A DNA stretch of 64,000 bases. Source: Micromonospora ferruginea. GTDB lineage: Bacteria; Actinomycetota; Actinomycetes; Mycobacteriales; Micromonosporaceae. Shown here piece by piece: positions 35,310-43,508 of the stretch (positions are counted from its first letter, which is position 1; each line of letters opens with the position of its first letter). The stretch is from the NCBI RefSeq assembly GCF_013694245.2, contig NZ_CP059322.2:6393001-6457000 (forward strand), written 5' to 3'. The notes beneath the pieces were generated by a model. It was not told where the DNA came from, did no database searches, and saw only the letters and a program-made list of their open reading frames with translations. Made by a program: the position numbers and the translations under genes.

Positions 35310-36269
35310 TCAGTCGTTGGCGTGCAGGGCGGCGTTCAGCTCGATGCCCCGGCCGGTGCGGGGTCGGGCCTCCAGCGCGCCGGTCACCGAGTTGCGCCAG
35401 AACAGCAGCCCGTCCACGCCGGACAGCTCGCGGGCCTTGACCACCCGCCCGTCCGGCAGGGTGACCTTGGAACCGGCGGTGACGTAGCAGCCCGCCTCCA
35501 CCACGCAGTCGTCACCGAGCGAGATGCCGATGCCGGCGTTCGCGCCGACCAGGCTGCGCTCGCCGATGCGCACCTTGTCGGTGCCACCGCCGGAGAGCGT
35601 GCCCATGATCGAGGCGCCCGCGCCGACGTCGGAGCCGTCGCCGACCACCACGCCCTGCACGATCCGCCCCTCGACCATCGAGGTGCCCAGCGTGCCGGCG
35701 TTGAAGTTGCAGAAGCCCTCGTGCATCACGGTGGTGCCGGCGGCCAGGTGCGCGCCGAGCCGGACCCGGTCCGCGTCGGCGATGCGCACCCCGGAGGGCA
35801 CCGCGTAGTCGGTCATCCGGGGGAACTTGTCCACCCCGTAGACGGCCAGGTGGCGGCCGGCGGCCCGCTCGATGACGCGCAGCTCGTCCACCCGCTCCGG
35901 CGGGCACGGCCCGGCCGAGGTCCAGGCCACGTTGGCCAGCTTGCCGAAGACGCCGTCGAGGTTCAGCTCGTTGGGCCGCACCAGGCGGTGGGAGAGCAGG
36001 TGCAACCGCAGGTACGCGTCGGCGGCGTCCTTGATCGGGTCGTCCAGCGAGCCGATCACCGTGGTCACCTCGACGGTGCGCAGGCCGGGCAGCGCCCGCT
36101 CGCCGATCGCGCCCGGCGGCAGGTCCAGCACGTCGGCCTGGTCCTCCCCGGGCACCAGGGGCAACTCGCCGAGACCCAGCTTGCCGGTCGGGTACCAGGT
36201 GTCGAGCACCTGGTCGTCGGCGGTGACGGTGGCCAGCCCGATGCCCCAGGCGGATGGTGCGGACGTCAC
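35310..36269 (-). CDS. dapD: 2,3,4,5-tetrahydropyridine-2,6-dicarboxylate N-succinyltransferase
   Basis: A 319-residue actinobacterial-type DapD (about 317 residues in M. tuberculosis). The N-terminal alpha/beta domain (WGIGLATVTADDQVLDTWYP) leads into the left-handed helix: VMHEGFCNFNAGTLGTSMVEG, then GDGSDVGAGASIMGTLSGGG and LVGANAGIGISLGDDC. The enzyme succinylates tetrahydrodipicolinate, committing it to DAP and lysine synthesis. The GTG at 36269 has GAGAGG seven bases upstream. It is divergent from dapE, as in mycobacteria, across about 100 nt. Confidence 0.95.
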   Translation of the reverse strand: MTSAPSAWGIGLATVTADDQVLDTWYPTGKLGLGELPLVPGEDQADVLDLPPGAIGERALPGLRTVEVTTVIGSLDDPIKDAADAYLRLHLLSHRLVRPNELNLDGVFGKLANVAWTSAGPCPPERVDELRVIERAAGRHLAVYGVDKFPRMTDYAVPSGVRIADADRVRLGAHLAAGTTVMHEGFCNFNAGTLGTSMVEGRIVQGVVVGDGSDVGAGASIMGTLSGGGTDKVRIGERSLVGANAGIGISLGDDCVVEAGCYVTAGSKVTLPDGRVVKARELSGVDGLLFWRNSVTGALEARPRTGRGIELNAALHAND

Positions 36270-36372
36270 GGTGACACCTCTCTGCTCCGGCGGCGGCGTC
36301 CGCCGCTGCTCGCGGCCGCGGGCGCGCAACGTGTGCCTCGCACCCACCGAGGATGACGGTACCGTGCGAGAC

Positions 36373-37446
36373 ATGCAGAACCCGTTGACCCCCGAGGTCC
36401 TGGCCGATCCGGTGGCGCTGACCCGTGCCCTGGTCGACATCGAGTCGGTGTCCCTCAACGAGAAGGCGATCACCGACTGCGTCGAGGAGGTGTTGCGCGG
36501 CGTACCGCACCTGCGCACCTATCGGCACTCGAACACCGTGATGGCCCGCACCGAGCTGGGCCGGGCGCAGCGGGTGGTGCTCGCCGGCCACCTGGACACC
36601 GTCCCGCTCAACGGCAACTTCCCGTCCACCATGCGCGGCGACCTGATGTACGGCTGCGGCACCTCGGACATGAAGTCCGGCGTGGCGTTCGCCCTGCACC
36701 TGGCCGTGTCGCTGCCCGACCCGCGCTACGACGTCACCTACCTCTTCTACGAGGCCGAGGAGATCGAGTCGCGCTTCAACGGCCTCACCCTGGTGGGGGA
36801 GAGCCACCCGGAGTGGCTGGAGGCCGACTTCGCGGTGCTGCTGGAGCCCACCTACGGGATCGTCGAGGCGGGCTGCCAGGGCACCATGCGGGCGATCGTC
36901 AGCACGCACGGCGAGCGGGCCCACGCGGCCCGGTCCTGGCACGGGGTGAACGCCATCCACGGCGCCGGGGAGGTGCTGCGCCGCCTCGGCGCGTACGAGG
37001 CCCGTCGGGTGACCATCGAGGGCTGCGACTACCGCGAGGGCCTCAACGCGACGGGGATCCACGGCGGGGTGGCCGGCAACGTGATCCCCGACCTCTGCGA
37101 GATCGAGATCAACTACCGGTACGCCCCGGACCGTGACCCGGCCGGCGCGGAGGCCCACCTGCGTGAGGTGTTCGCCGGCTTCGACTTCCGGGTCACCGAC
37201 GCGGCGGCCGGCGCGGCCCCGGGGCTGGACAACCCGGCCGCGCAGGAGTTCCTGGCCGCGGTGGGGGCGGCGCCGATCGGCAAGCTCGGCTGGACGGACG
37301 TGGCCCGGTTCGCGGCCATGGGGATCCCGGCGCTCAACTTCGGACCCGGTGACCCGAACCTGGCCCACCACAAGGACGAGCACGTCGAGCTGACCAAGAT
37401 CCGGGACGGCGCGGCCACCCTGCACCGCTGGCTCGCCTCGGCCTGA
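36373..37446 (+). CDS. dapE: Succinyl-diaminopimelate desuccinylase
   Basis: A 357-residue M20 metallopeptidase. Metal motifs are AGHLDTVPLN, then GTSDMKSGVAFAL and YEAEEIESR, with the late HHKDEHVEL histidine. The lid-dimerisation insert contains THGERAHAARSWHGVNAIH. It hydrolyses N-succinyl-LL-DAP. With dapC (22.7 kb) and dapD it completes the succinylase branch, although the epimerase and dehydratase genes are elsewhere. ATG 36373 follows GACGGTACCGTGCGAGAC, without a strong ribosome binding site. Confidence 0.95.
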   Translation: MQNPLTPEVLADPVALTRALVDIESVSLNEKAITDCVEEVLRGVPHLRTYRHSNTVMARTELGRAQRVVLAGHLDTVPLNGNFPSTMRGDLMYGCGTSDMKSGVAFALHLAVSLPDPRYDVTYLFYEAEEIESRFNGLTLVGESHPEWLEADFAVLLEPTYGIVEAGCQGTMRAIVSTHGERAHAARSWHGVNAIHGAGEVLRRLGAYEARRVTIEGCDYREGLNATGIHGGVAGNVIPDLCEIEINYRYAPDRDPAGAEAHLREVFAGFDFRVTDAAAGAAPGLDNPAAQEFLAAVGAAPIGKLGWTDVARFAAMGIPALNFGPGDPNLAHHKDEHVELTKIRDGAATLHRWLASA

Positions 37447-37455
37447 CGTACCGAT

Positions 37456-37492
37456 GATCCGGGGCCCGCGCCGGCCCCGCGGGCCCCGGATC
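37456..37492. terminator. Hairpin terminator after dapE
   Basis: Perfect 15-bp arms GATCCGGGGCCCGCG at 37456-37470 and 37478-37492, with a 7-nt loop, between dapE and the convergent small gene. Confidence 0.7.
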
Positions 37493-37494
37493 GC

Positions 37495-37656
37495 TCAGAC
37501 GCTCGTGGTCAGCGGCGTGTCCGCCTCGTCGGTCCCGCCGGTCGGCTCGGCGCGGTGCGCCTCCGCCATCCGGGCACGGCGGCGCTCGGCCACCACATCG
37601 TGGATCCGCCGCTGCATCTGCCGGCGGATCCGGATCATCTCGCTGTTGCTGATCAA
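37495..37656 (-). CDS. Conserved-looking 53-residue basic protein
   Basis: A short ORF starting TTG at 37656, with GGAGGAG seven bases upstream. It encodes 53 residues: a basic helix-like N-terminal half (ISNSEMIRIRRQMQRRIHD then VVAERRRARMAEAHR) and an acidic/threonine tail ending TPLTTSV. No known domain is recognised. The coding call rests on the ribosome binding site, a helical basic pattern and the hairpin downstream; other short readings are possible. A CATACC palindrome lies 36-48 nt upstream of the start. Confidence 0.6.
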   Translation of the reverse strand: MISNSEMIRIRRQMQRRIHDVVAERRRARMAEAHRAEPTGGTDEADTPLTTSV

Positions 37657-37691
37657 ACGCTGGCTCCTCCCCCGAAGGCGCGTCCCCCGGG

Positions 37692-37704
37692 CATACCGGG
37701 TATG
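37692..37704. promoter_or_regulatory. CATACCGGGTATG palindrome, second copy
   Basis: This is the complementary central-base form of the palindrome at 31782. The flank GTGAATAGTAA resembles GTAATTCTGATAA there. On the minus strand it lies 4 nt past a TACTAT -10-like box (37708-37713), where a repressor could block the small gene. The LOG gene on the other side begins 108 nt away. Confidence 0.4.
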
Positions 37705-37812
37705 TGAATAGTAAGACGTACCAGCGAGCGAATTAGTTGCCTTGATCGCAAAGATTTTCTCCGGCTCGCCGGCCCGCGCGCCGTGTCGCTGCCGCTCCAC
37801 TACGGTGGCCCC

Positions 37813-38679
37813 ATGAGTGAGAGCAGCGGCAGGCCGGCTGACCAGGGGCCGCGGATGGAGCGGCACCGGGGAGCGGTCACGCTGCGCAACCGGGCGATCC
37901 CGACCAGCACCGCGGACCAGCGGCTGCTCGACTCCCGAGGACGCAGCGACTGGAAGACCAAGGACGCCTGGCGGGCCCTGCGGATCCTGTCCGAGTTCGT
38001 CGAGGGGTTCGACACGCTCGCCGACCTGCCGCCCGCGGTCAGCGTCTTCGGCTCGGCCCGCAGCAAGCCGGACAGCCCCGAGTGCCGGCTGGCCGAGGAG
38101 TTGGGCGGCGCGCTGGCCCGGGCCGGCTACGCGGTCATCACCGGTGGCGGGCCGGGCGTGATGGAGGCCGCCAACCGGGGCGCCGGCGAGGCCGGCGGCC
38201 TCTCCGTCGGGCTCGGCATCGAGCTGCCGTTCGAGCAGGGCCTCAACGACTGGGTCGACCTCGCCATCGACTTCCGCTACTTCTTCGCCCGCAAGACCAT
38301 GTTCGTCAAGTACGCCCAGGCGTTCGTGGTGCTGCCCGGCGGCTTCGGCACCATGGACGAACTCTTCGAGGCGCTCACCCTGGTGCAGACCGGCAAGGTG
38401 ACCCGGTTCCCGGTCGTGCTGATGGGCGTGGACTACTGGGGCGGCCTGCTCGACTGGCTGCGCGACACCATGGCCGCCGAGGGCAAGATCGGGCCGGGCG
38501 ACCTCGACCTGATCTGCGTCACCGACGACGTCAACGAGGCGGTCCGGCACATCGTGGAGGCCGAGGCGGTGCTCTCCGCCGAGCAGGAGGCGGTCCGCGA
38601 GGAGGCGGTCGCCCGGGTCGCCGCCGACCAGCAGGCCGCCGCCGAGGCCGCGCCCGAGGGCCCGGCCGGGTCACGCTGA
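37813..38679 (+). CDS. LOG family protein (TIGR00730), long form
   Basis: A 288-residue Rossmann-fold protein. It has the nucleotide loop ITGGGPGVMEAANRGA, the pair RKTMFVKYA and the LOG signature PGGFGTMDELFE. The N-terminal about 60 residues and a Glu/Ala-rich tail (from about 245) are extra relative to the short family. LOG enzymes release free nucleobase from N6-modified AMP (cytokinin activation) or cleave AMP to adenine. It resembles Rv1205-type proteins next to the dap genes. It is two bases upstream of a second LOG gene. Confidence 0.88.
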   Translation: MSESSGRPADQGPRMERHRGAVTLRNRAIPTSTADQRLLDSRGRSDWKTKDAWRALRILSEFVEGFDTLADLPPAVSVFGSARSKPDSPECRLAEELGGALARAGYAVITGGGPGVMEAANRGAGEAGGLSVGLGIELPFEQGLNDWVDLAIDFRYFFARKTMFVKYAQAFVVLPGGFGTMDELFEALTLVQTGKVTRFPVVLMGVDYWGGLLDWLRDTMAAEGKIGPGDLDLICVTDDVNEAVRHIVEAEAVLSAEQEAVREEAVARVAADQQAAAEAAPEGPAGSR

Positions 38680-38680
38680 C

Positions 38681-39226
38681 ATGGCCAACGTCTGCGTGTT
38701 CTGCGCGTCCTCCCGTACCCTCGACGCCCGCTGGCTGGCGCTGGCCACCGAGACCGGCACCGAGTTGGTCCGGCGCGGGCACACGCTGGTCAGCGGCGGT
38801 GGCTGCGTCGGGATGATGGGCGCGCTGGCGGACGGCGCGCGTGCGGCCGGCGGTCGCACGCTGGGCGTCATCCCGCAGGCCCTGGTCGACCTGGAGGTCG
38901 CCGACCTGGCCGCCGACGAGCTGCTCGTCACCGACGGGATGGCCAGCCGCAAGACGCTGATGGTCGACAAGTCGGACGCGTTCGTCACGCTGCCCGGCGG
39001 CCTGGGCACGCTCGACGAGCTGTTCGAGGTGTGGACCACCGCCACGCTGACCCTGCACGCCAAGCCGATGGTGCTGGTCGACGCCGACGGGTTCTACCGG
39101 CCGCTGCTCGACTGGCTCACCACGCTGGCCGATCGCCACTTCCTCAAGCCGGCCGGGCTCGACCTGCTGATGGTCGCCGACAGCGTCCCCGCCGCGCTGG
39201 ACCTCCTGGACGCCCGTCTCACCTGA
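38681..39226 (+). CDS. LOG family protein (TIGR00730), short form
   Basis: A 181-residue compact LOG protein. VCVFCASSRTLDARW opens the fold, LVSGGGCVGMMGALADGA is the nucleotide loop, MASRKTLMVDKSDAFVTLPGGLGTLDELFE carries the catalytic Arg/Glu region, here written in pieces: MASRKTL and PGGLGTLDE. It starts one base after the stop of the first LOG gene, so the pair is surely one transcript. A tandem long/short LOG pair suggests heteromer formation or divided substrate use (inference). Confidence 0.9.
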   Translation: MANVCVFCASSRTLDARWLALATETGTELVRRGHTLVSGGGCVGMMGALADGARAAGGRTLGVIPQALVDLEVADLAADELLVTDGMASRKTLMVDKSDAFVTLPGGLGTLDELFEVWTTATLTLHAKPMVLVDADGFYRPLLDWLTTLADRHFLKPAGLDLLMVADSVPAALDLLDARLT

Positions 39227-39331
39227 CGCTCCCCCCTCGCCCCGCGCGGCACTCCGCCCTCCGCGCCCCAGCCCTCTGCCCTGCGCTGCCCTCCACCCTC
39301 CACCCTCCGCCCTCCGCCCTCCCCGTCGCCT

Positions 39332-39390
39332 GGCACCCATGCCGTTCCACTCACCGCTTGCGGACCGGGTGGGGGAACGGCATGGGTGCC
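39332..39390. repeat. Inverted repeat hairpin, first of a pair
   Basis: Perfect 17-bp arms GGCACCCATGCCGTTCC (39332-39348) and its complement (39374-39390), with a 25-nt spacer. The motif CACCCATGCCGTTCCAC is repeated in the next hairpin. The 487-nt region 39227-39713 holds these two hairpins, a pyrimidine-rich C/T tract before them and no gene I support. Confidence 0.75.
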
Positions 39391-39403
39391 TCAGGCCCCG
39401 TTT

Positions 39404-39463
39404 GACACCCATGCCGTTCCACTGATGGCGCGCGGGGCGGACGGGTGGAACGGCATGGGTGTC
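39404..39463. repeat. Inverted repeat hairpin, second of a pair
   Basis: Perfect 19-bp arms GACACCCATGCCGTTCCAC (39404-39422) and the complement at 39445-39463, with a 22-nt spacer. It shares the core arm with the first hairpin but not the spacer, so the arms, not the loop, are conserved. A REP-like or mobile repeat is inferred. Confidence 0.75.
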
Positions 39464-39713
39464 TGCTGGGACTTCGGGTGCGGCCCGAGGTGCTGGCCCG
39501 CGCGCGTCCCGAGTCTGCTGGCGGTGGGCGTCCTGGATGACCGGCGCTCGGGGCACGGCGAGCGCGTCTGCCGGCCGGGCGGATCGCCGGGTGGCGGCCG
39601 TTCCTGCTGTCCGGTGAGCTGCGGCGCGCCGGACGGCGTCGGTTTCCGGGTGTCGTACCGGCGTGGTGGGATGTCCGTGATGCAGGCGTACCGGTTGGTG
39701 CGCCGGCCCGGCG

Positions 39714-42482
39714 GTGCGGGGGCGGGGGTCACCCACGACGCCGGGGCGGGGCAGGGGTGGGCCGGTCCGATGGGCCGGCCGTGACGGAGCCGCGATCCGG
39801 GGGTCGGCGGGCGATGCCGCGCACCCAGGGCCAGCCGCCGCATCTCCACCGGGCGATGTCGTCCCGGCTCCCGCCGCGACCGGGCGGGCCACGGACGGGC
39901 GGGCCGCGACCGGGCGGGCCACGAACGGGCGGGCCACGGACGAGCGGGCCACGGGCGGGCGGCGTCGGGCCGACCCGGCGCAGGCCGAGGTCGTCGCGCA
40001 CACCGGCGGGCCGATGCTGGTCGTGGGTGGGCCCGGCACCGGGAAGACCACCACCCTGGTCGAGGCGGTCGCCGCCCGGGTGGCCGAGGGCGTCGACCCG
40101 GAGCGGGTCCTGGTGCTCACCTTCGGCCGGCGGGGCGCCACCGAGCTGCGCCGGCGGATCGAGGCGCGGATCGCCGGCGACGGGCACCGCGTGGTCCGCG
40201 AGCCGCTGGTCCGCACCTTCCCGGCGTACGCCTTCGGGCTGCTCCGCCGCGCCGCCGCCGAGCGGGGCGAGCCCTCGCCGCGACTGCTCACCGGCCCCGA
40301 GCAGGATCTGATCATCCGCGAACTGCTCGACGTGGTCGGCGGGGAGCCCGGCGACGACCCGGTCGGCTGGCCGGAGGACCTGCTTCCCGCGCTGCGCACC
40401 CGGGCGTTCGCCCAGCAGCTCCGCGACCTGCTGATGCGGGCCGCCGAGCGGGGCGTCGGCCCGGTCGAGCTGGCCCGGCTGGGCGAGAAGCTGGGCCGCG
40501 ACGACTGGCCGGCCGCCGCGCGCTTCCTCCGGGAGTACGTCGCCGTGCTCGCGCTGCGCGACGTGAGCAACCGGGGCTCGATCGCGTACGACCCGGCGGA
40601 GCTAGTGCGGGCCGCCACCGGCATGCTGCTCGACGACCCCGAGCTGCTCGCCGCCGAGCGCCGCCGCCTCACCCACATCTACGTCGACGAGCTGGCCGAC
40701 ACCGACCCGGCCCAGGTGGACCTGCTCGCCGTGGTGGCCGGCGGCGGCAAGTCCCTGGTCGCGTTCGCCGACCCGGACTCCTCCACGTACGCCTTCCGCG
40801 GCGCCGACCCGGCCGCGGTCGCCACGTTCGGCCACCGCTTCCGCACCGCCTCCGGCGCGCCGGCCGCCCAGGTCACGCTGACCACCTCCTACCGGGCCGG
40901 GCCGGAGTTGCTGGCGGCGACCGCCCGGCTGGCCCGCCGGCTCCGTGGCCCGGCGGCGCACCGGCGGTTGCGCCCGCTGCCGGACGCGCCGGCCGGCGCG
41001 GTCGAGGTCCGCACGTTCCGCTCGGCCACCAGCGAGTCCGCCTGGTTGGCCCACGCGCTGCGCGAGGCGCACCTGCTCGACGGGGTGCCCTGGTCCCGGA
41101 TGGCGGTGCTGGTCCGGTCCACCGGGCGGCAGCTCCCGTCGCTGCGGCGCGCCCTGCACACCGCCGGCGTGCCCACCGTGGTGCACGGCGAGGACCTGCC
41201 GCTGCACCTCCAGCCGGCGGTGGCTCCGCTGCTGCTCCTGCTCCGCTGCGCGCTCGACACCGACCGGCTGGACGAGGAGGCGGCCGTCGCGCTGCTGCAC
41301 TCCCCGCTGGGCGGTGCCGACCCGCTGGCCGAGCGGCGGCTGCGACAGGGGCTGCGGGCGCTCGCGCTGGCCGGCGGCGACCGCCGTCCCTCCGGCGAGC
41401 TGCTGGTGGAGGCGCTGCGCGACCCGGCCGAGCTGGCCACCATCGAGCGCCGCTGGGCCGCGCCCGCGCAGGCCGTGGCGCACCTGCTGTCGACCGCCCG
41501 GCAGGCCGCCGGCACCCCCGGCGCGACCGTGGAGGACGTGCTCTGGGCCCTCTGGCGGGAGAGCGGCCTGGCCGAGCGCTGGGCCGGGGCGATCACCCGG
41601 GGCCGGGCGGCCACCGGTGAGCACGAGACGGCCCAGCGCTGGCGGGCCGAGGCCGCCGACCGCGACCTGGACGCCGTGCTGGTGCTCTTCGACGCGGCGG
41701 CCCGGTTCGTCGACCGGTTGCCGGGCGCGCGCACCGAGGTCTTCCTGGATCACGTGCTCGGCCAGGAGCTGCCGGCCGACACGCTCGCCGCCGCGGCCGA
41801 CCGGGGCGACGCGGTCCGCCTGCTGACCGCGCACGCGGCCAAGGGCCTGGAGTGGGACCTGGTCGCCGTCGCCGGGGTGCAGGAGGGCGTCTGGCCGGAC
41901 CTGCGCCTGCGCGGCAGCCTGCTCGGCTCCGAGCGGCTGGTCGACGTGCTCGCCGGTCGGGCCGACGGGGCCGGGCTGCGGGCCAGCCTGGTCGGGCAGA
42001 CGTCGGCGCTGCTGGACGAGGAACGACGGCTGTTCCACGTCGCGGTCAGCCGGGCCCGGCGCCGGCTGCTGGTCACCGCGGTCGCTTCGGCGGCGGTCGG
42101 CGGCGACGACCACGAGGAGCAGCCGAGCCGCTTCCTGCACGAGCTGGCCGCCGGCGACCCGCCCGCCACCGGCGCGCGCGGCACCGCCCCGCCACCCCCG
42201 GACGGCGCCGGTTCGAACGGCACCGCTCCGAACGGCACCGCTCCGAACGGCACCGCTCCGAACGGCACCGACCCGGACGGCGCCGGTTCGAACGGCACCG
42301 CTCCGAACGGGCGCGGCGTGGACGGCGCCGACCCGGACGGGCCCGGCGTGGACCCGGCCGGGACGGGTCGGGACCGGGTCGCGGCCGGCGGGGGACCGGC
42401 CGAAGGGGAACCGGCGGGGGACGGGCCGGTGCCGCACGGCGACGAGCACCCCAGGACGGGCCGCCCGGCGCGCTGCCGGTGA
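39714..42482 (+). CDS. adnA: AdnA-type UvrD/Rep helicase motor, separated from its nuclease domain
   Basis: A 922-residue reading from GTG 39714. After a low-complexity N-terminus the SF1 motor begins: Walker A GGPGTGKTT, LTFGRRGATELRRRIE, and a divergent Walker B, YVDELADTD, instead of the usual DEYQD, as in AdnA. AFADPDSSTYAFRGADP, TSYRAGPE, THAAKGLEWD-type motif V (LTAHAAKGLEWD) and VAVSRARRRL follow. The usual C-terminal RecB nuclease is missing: the frame ends after an NGTAP-rich tail at a TGA overlapping the nuclease gene. AdnAB resects double-strand breaks in actinobacteria. The start is uncertain since no other start codon exists before residue 101. Confidence 0.8.
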   Translation: MRGRGSPTTPGRGRGGPVRWAGRDGAAIRGSAGDAAHPGPAAASPPGDVVPAPAATGRATDGRAATGRATNGRATDERATGGRRRADPAQAEVVAHTGGPMLVVGGPGTGKTTTLVEAVAARVAEGVDPERVLVLTFGRRGATELRRRIEARIAGDGHRVVREPLVRTFPAYAFGLLRRAAAERGEPSPRLLTGPEQDLIIRELLDVVGGEPGDDPVGWPEDLLPALRTRAFAQQLRDLLMRAAERGVGPVELARLGEKLGRDDWPAAARFLREYVAVLALRDVSNRGSIAYDPAELVRAATGMLLDDPELLAAERRRLTHIYVDELADTDPAQVDLLAVVAGGGKSLVAFADPDSSTYAFRGADPAAVATFGHRFRTASGAPAAQVTLTTSYRAGPELLAATARLARRLRGPAAHRRLRPLPDAPAGAVEVRTFRSATSESAWLAHALREAHLLDGVPWSRMAVLVRSTGRQLPSLRRALHTAGVPTVVHGEDLPLHLQPAVAPLLLLLRCALDTDRLDEEAAVALLHSPLGGADPLAERRLRQGLRALALAGGDRRPSGELLVEALRDPAELATIERRWAAPAQAVAHLLSTARQAAGTPGATVEDVLWALWRESGLAERWAGAITRGRAATGEHETAQRWRAEAADRDLDAVLVLFDAAARFVDRLPGARTEVFLDHVLGQELPADTLAAAADRGDAVRLLTAHAAKGLEWDLVAVAGVQEGVWPDLRLRGSLLGSERLVDVLAGRADGAGLRASLVGQTSALLDEERRLFHVAVSRARRRLLVTAVASAAVGGDDHEEQPSRFLHELAAGDPPATGARGTAPPPPDGAGSNGTAPNGTAPNGTAPNGTDPDGAGSNGTAPNGRGVDGADPDGPGVDPAGTGRDRVAAGGGPAEGEPAGDGPVPHGDEHPRTGRPARCR
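39877..39962 (+). repeat. 15-bp tandem repeat in the adnA N-terminal region
   Basis: About five to six diverged copies of CGGGCGGGCCACGGA encode GRATDGRAATGRATNGRATD, between the GTG start and the motor domain. Slippage here could change the frame, since the canonical-looking N-terminus lies in another frame upstream. Confidence 0.7.
42201..42320 (+). repeat. 15-bp tandem repeat in the adnA linker
   Basis: The unit GGCACCGCTCCGAAC recurs about six times with variants, encoding NGTAP repeats and DGAGS spacers, just after the helicase core. It marks the flexible linker between motor and nuclease and is a likely slippage site. Confidence 0.8.
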
Positions 42483-43480
42483 CCCTGCCGCCGCGCGGGC
42501 TCACCCTGTCCGCGCTGGTGGCGGAGCTGCGTACCGCGATCACCGACCCGGCGGCGCCGATCACCAGGCGGCGCGCGGCGGCGGGTGAGCTGGCCCGGCT
42601 GGCCGCCGCCGGGGTGCCCGGCGCGCACCCGGACGACTGGTGGGGGTTGCGCGGCCTCTCCGACGACCGGCCGCTCGTCGACGACGGCGAGCCGGTGCGG
42701 GTCACCCCGTCGGCCATGGAGAGCGCGATGCGGTGCAGCCTGCGCTGGCTGCTGGAACGGCACGGCGGCAGCGGGCCGGCCAGCGCGGCGCAGGGCGTCG
42801 GCAACCTGGTGCACGCCGCCGCCATGCTGGCCGAGGACGCGAGCGTCGACCGGGAGGCGTTGCTGGAGTACGTGGCCGCCCGGTTCGACGCGATCGAGCT
42901 GGCCGCCCGCTGGATGGTGGGCCCGGAACGGCAGCGCGCCGAGGCGATGGTCGACAAGCTGCTGCGCTGGCTGGCCGGCAACCCGCGCCGGCTGCTCGCC
43001 ATCGAGCACGAGTTCGCGGTCCGCCTGGACGACCCGACCCGGCCGATCGAGCTGACCGGCCGGGTCGACCGGCTGGAGGTCGACGCGGAGGGTCGGCTCG
43101 TGGTGATCGACCTGAAGACCGGCAAGTCCACCGCGGTCACCGAGCGGGAGGTCGCCGAGCATCCGCAGCTCGGCGCCTACCAGGCGGCGGTCGAGGCGGG
43201 CGGGTTCGCGGAGTTCGGCGAGGAGTCGGGTGGCGCGGCGCTGGTGCAGCTCGGCACCGGCGCCAAGGACGCCCGGGAGCAGGCCCAGGCCGCCGCCGGG
43301 GAGGGCCCGGAGGCCGGCTGGGCGACCGCGCTGGTCCGCCGGACCGCCGACACGATGGCCGCCTCCACGTTCGCCGCCGTGGCCAACGCGAAGTGCCGGG
43401 TCTGCCCGGTACGCACCAGTTGCCCGGTCTCCGGCCAGGGTCGCCAGGTGGTCGAGCCGCCCCCGGAGAGTCAGCCGTGA
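42479..43480 (+). CDS. RecB-family PD-(D/E)XK nuclease with iron-sulfur motif (AdnA nuclease half)
   Basis: A 333-residue protein. Cys86 (MRCSLRW) and C306-x2-C309-x5-C315 (CRVCPVRTSC) give the AddB/Dna2-type [4Fe-4S] pattern. Nuclease motifs are GRVDRLEVD, VVIDLKTGKS and QLGAYQAAV. This is the C-terminal domain of AdnA, normally fused to the motor. Here it starts at GTG 42479, sharing GTGA with the motor's stop, and begins exactly at the domain boundary (VTLPPRGLTLSALVAELR). Either a true gene fission with coupled translation, or a one-base frameshift in a GC-rich linker; both are open. Confidence 0.85.
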   Translation: MTLPPRGLTLSALVAELRTAITDPAAPITRRRAAAGELARLAAAGVPGAHPDDWWGLRGLSDDRPLVDDGEPVRVTPSAMESAMRCSLRWLLERHGGSGPASAAQGVGNLVHAAAMLAEDASVDREALLEYVAARFDAIELAARWMVGPERQRAEAMVDKLLRWLAGNPRRLLAIEHEFAVRLDDPTRPIELTGRVDRLEVDAEGRLVVIDLKTGKSTAVTEREVAEHPQLGAYQAAVEAGGFAEFGEESGGAALVQLGTGAKDAREQAQAAAGEGPEAGWATALVRRTADTMAASTFAAVANAKCRVCPVRTSCPVSGQGRQVVEPPPESQP

Positions 43481-43508
43481 GCGCGCGGAGCCGAACGAGG
43501 ACCGGACC

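Noticed and set aside
39386..39784. 132-codon open frame in the gap before adnA
   Set aside because: Its first part spans the twin hairpins and is low-complexity; only the last about 35 codons may belong to an AdnA N-terminus, as described in the findings.
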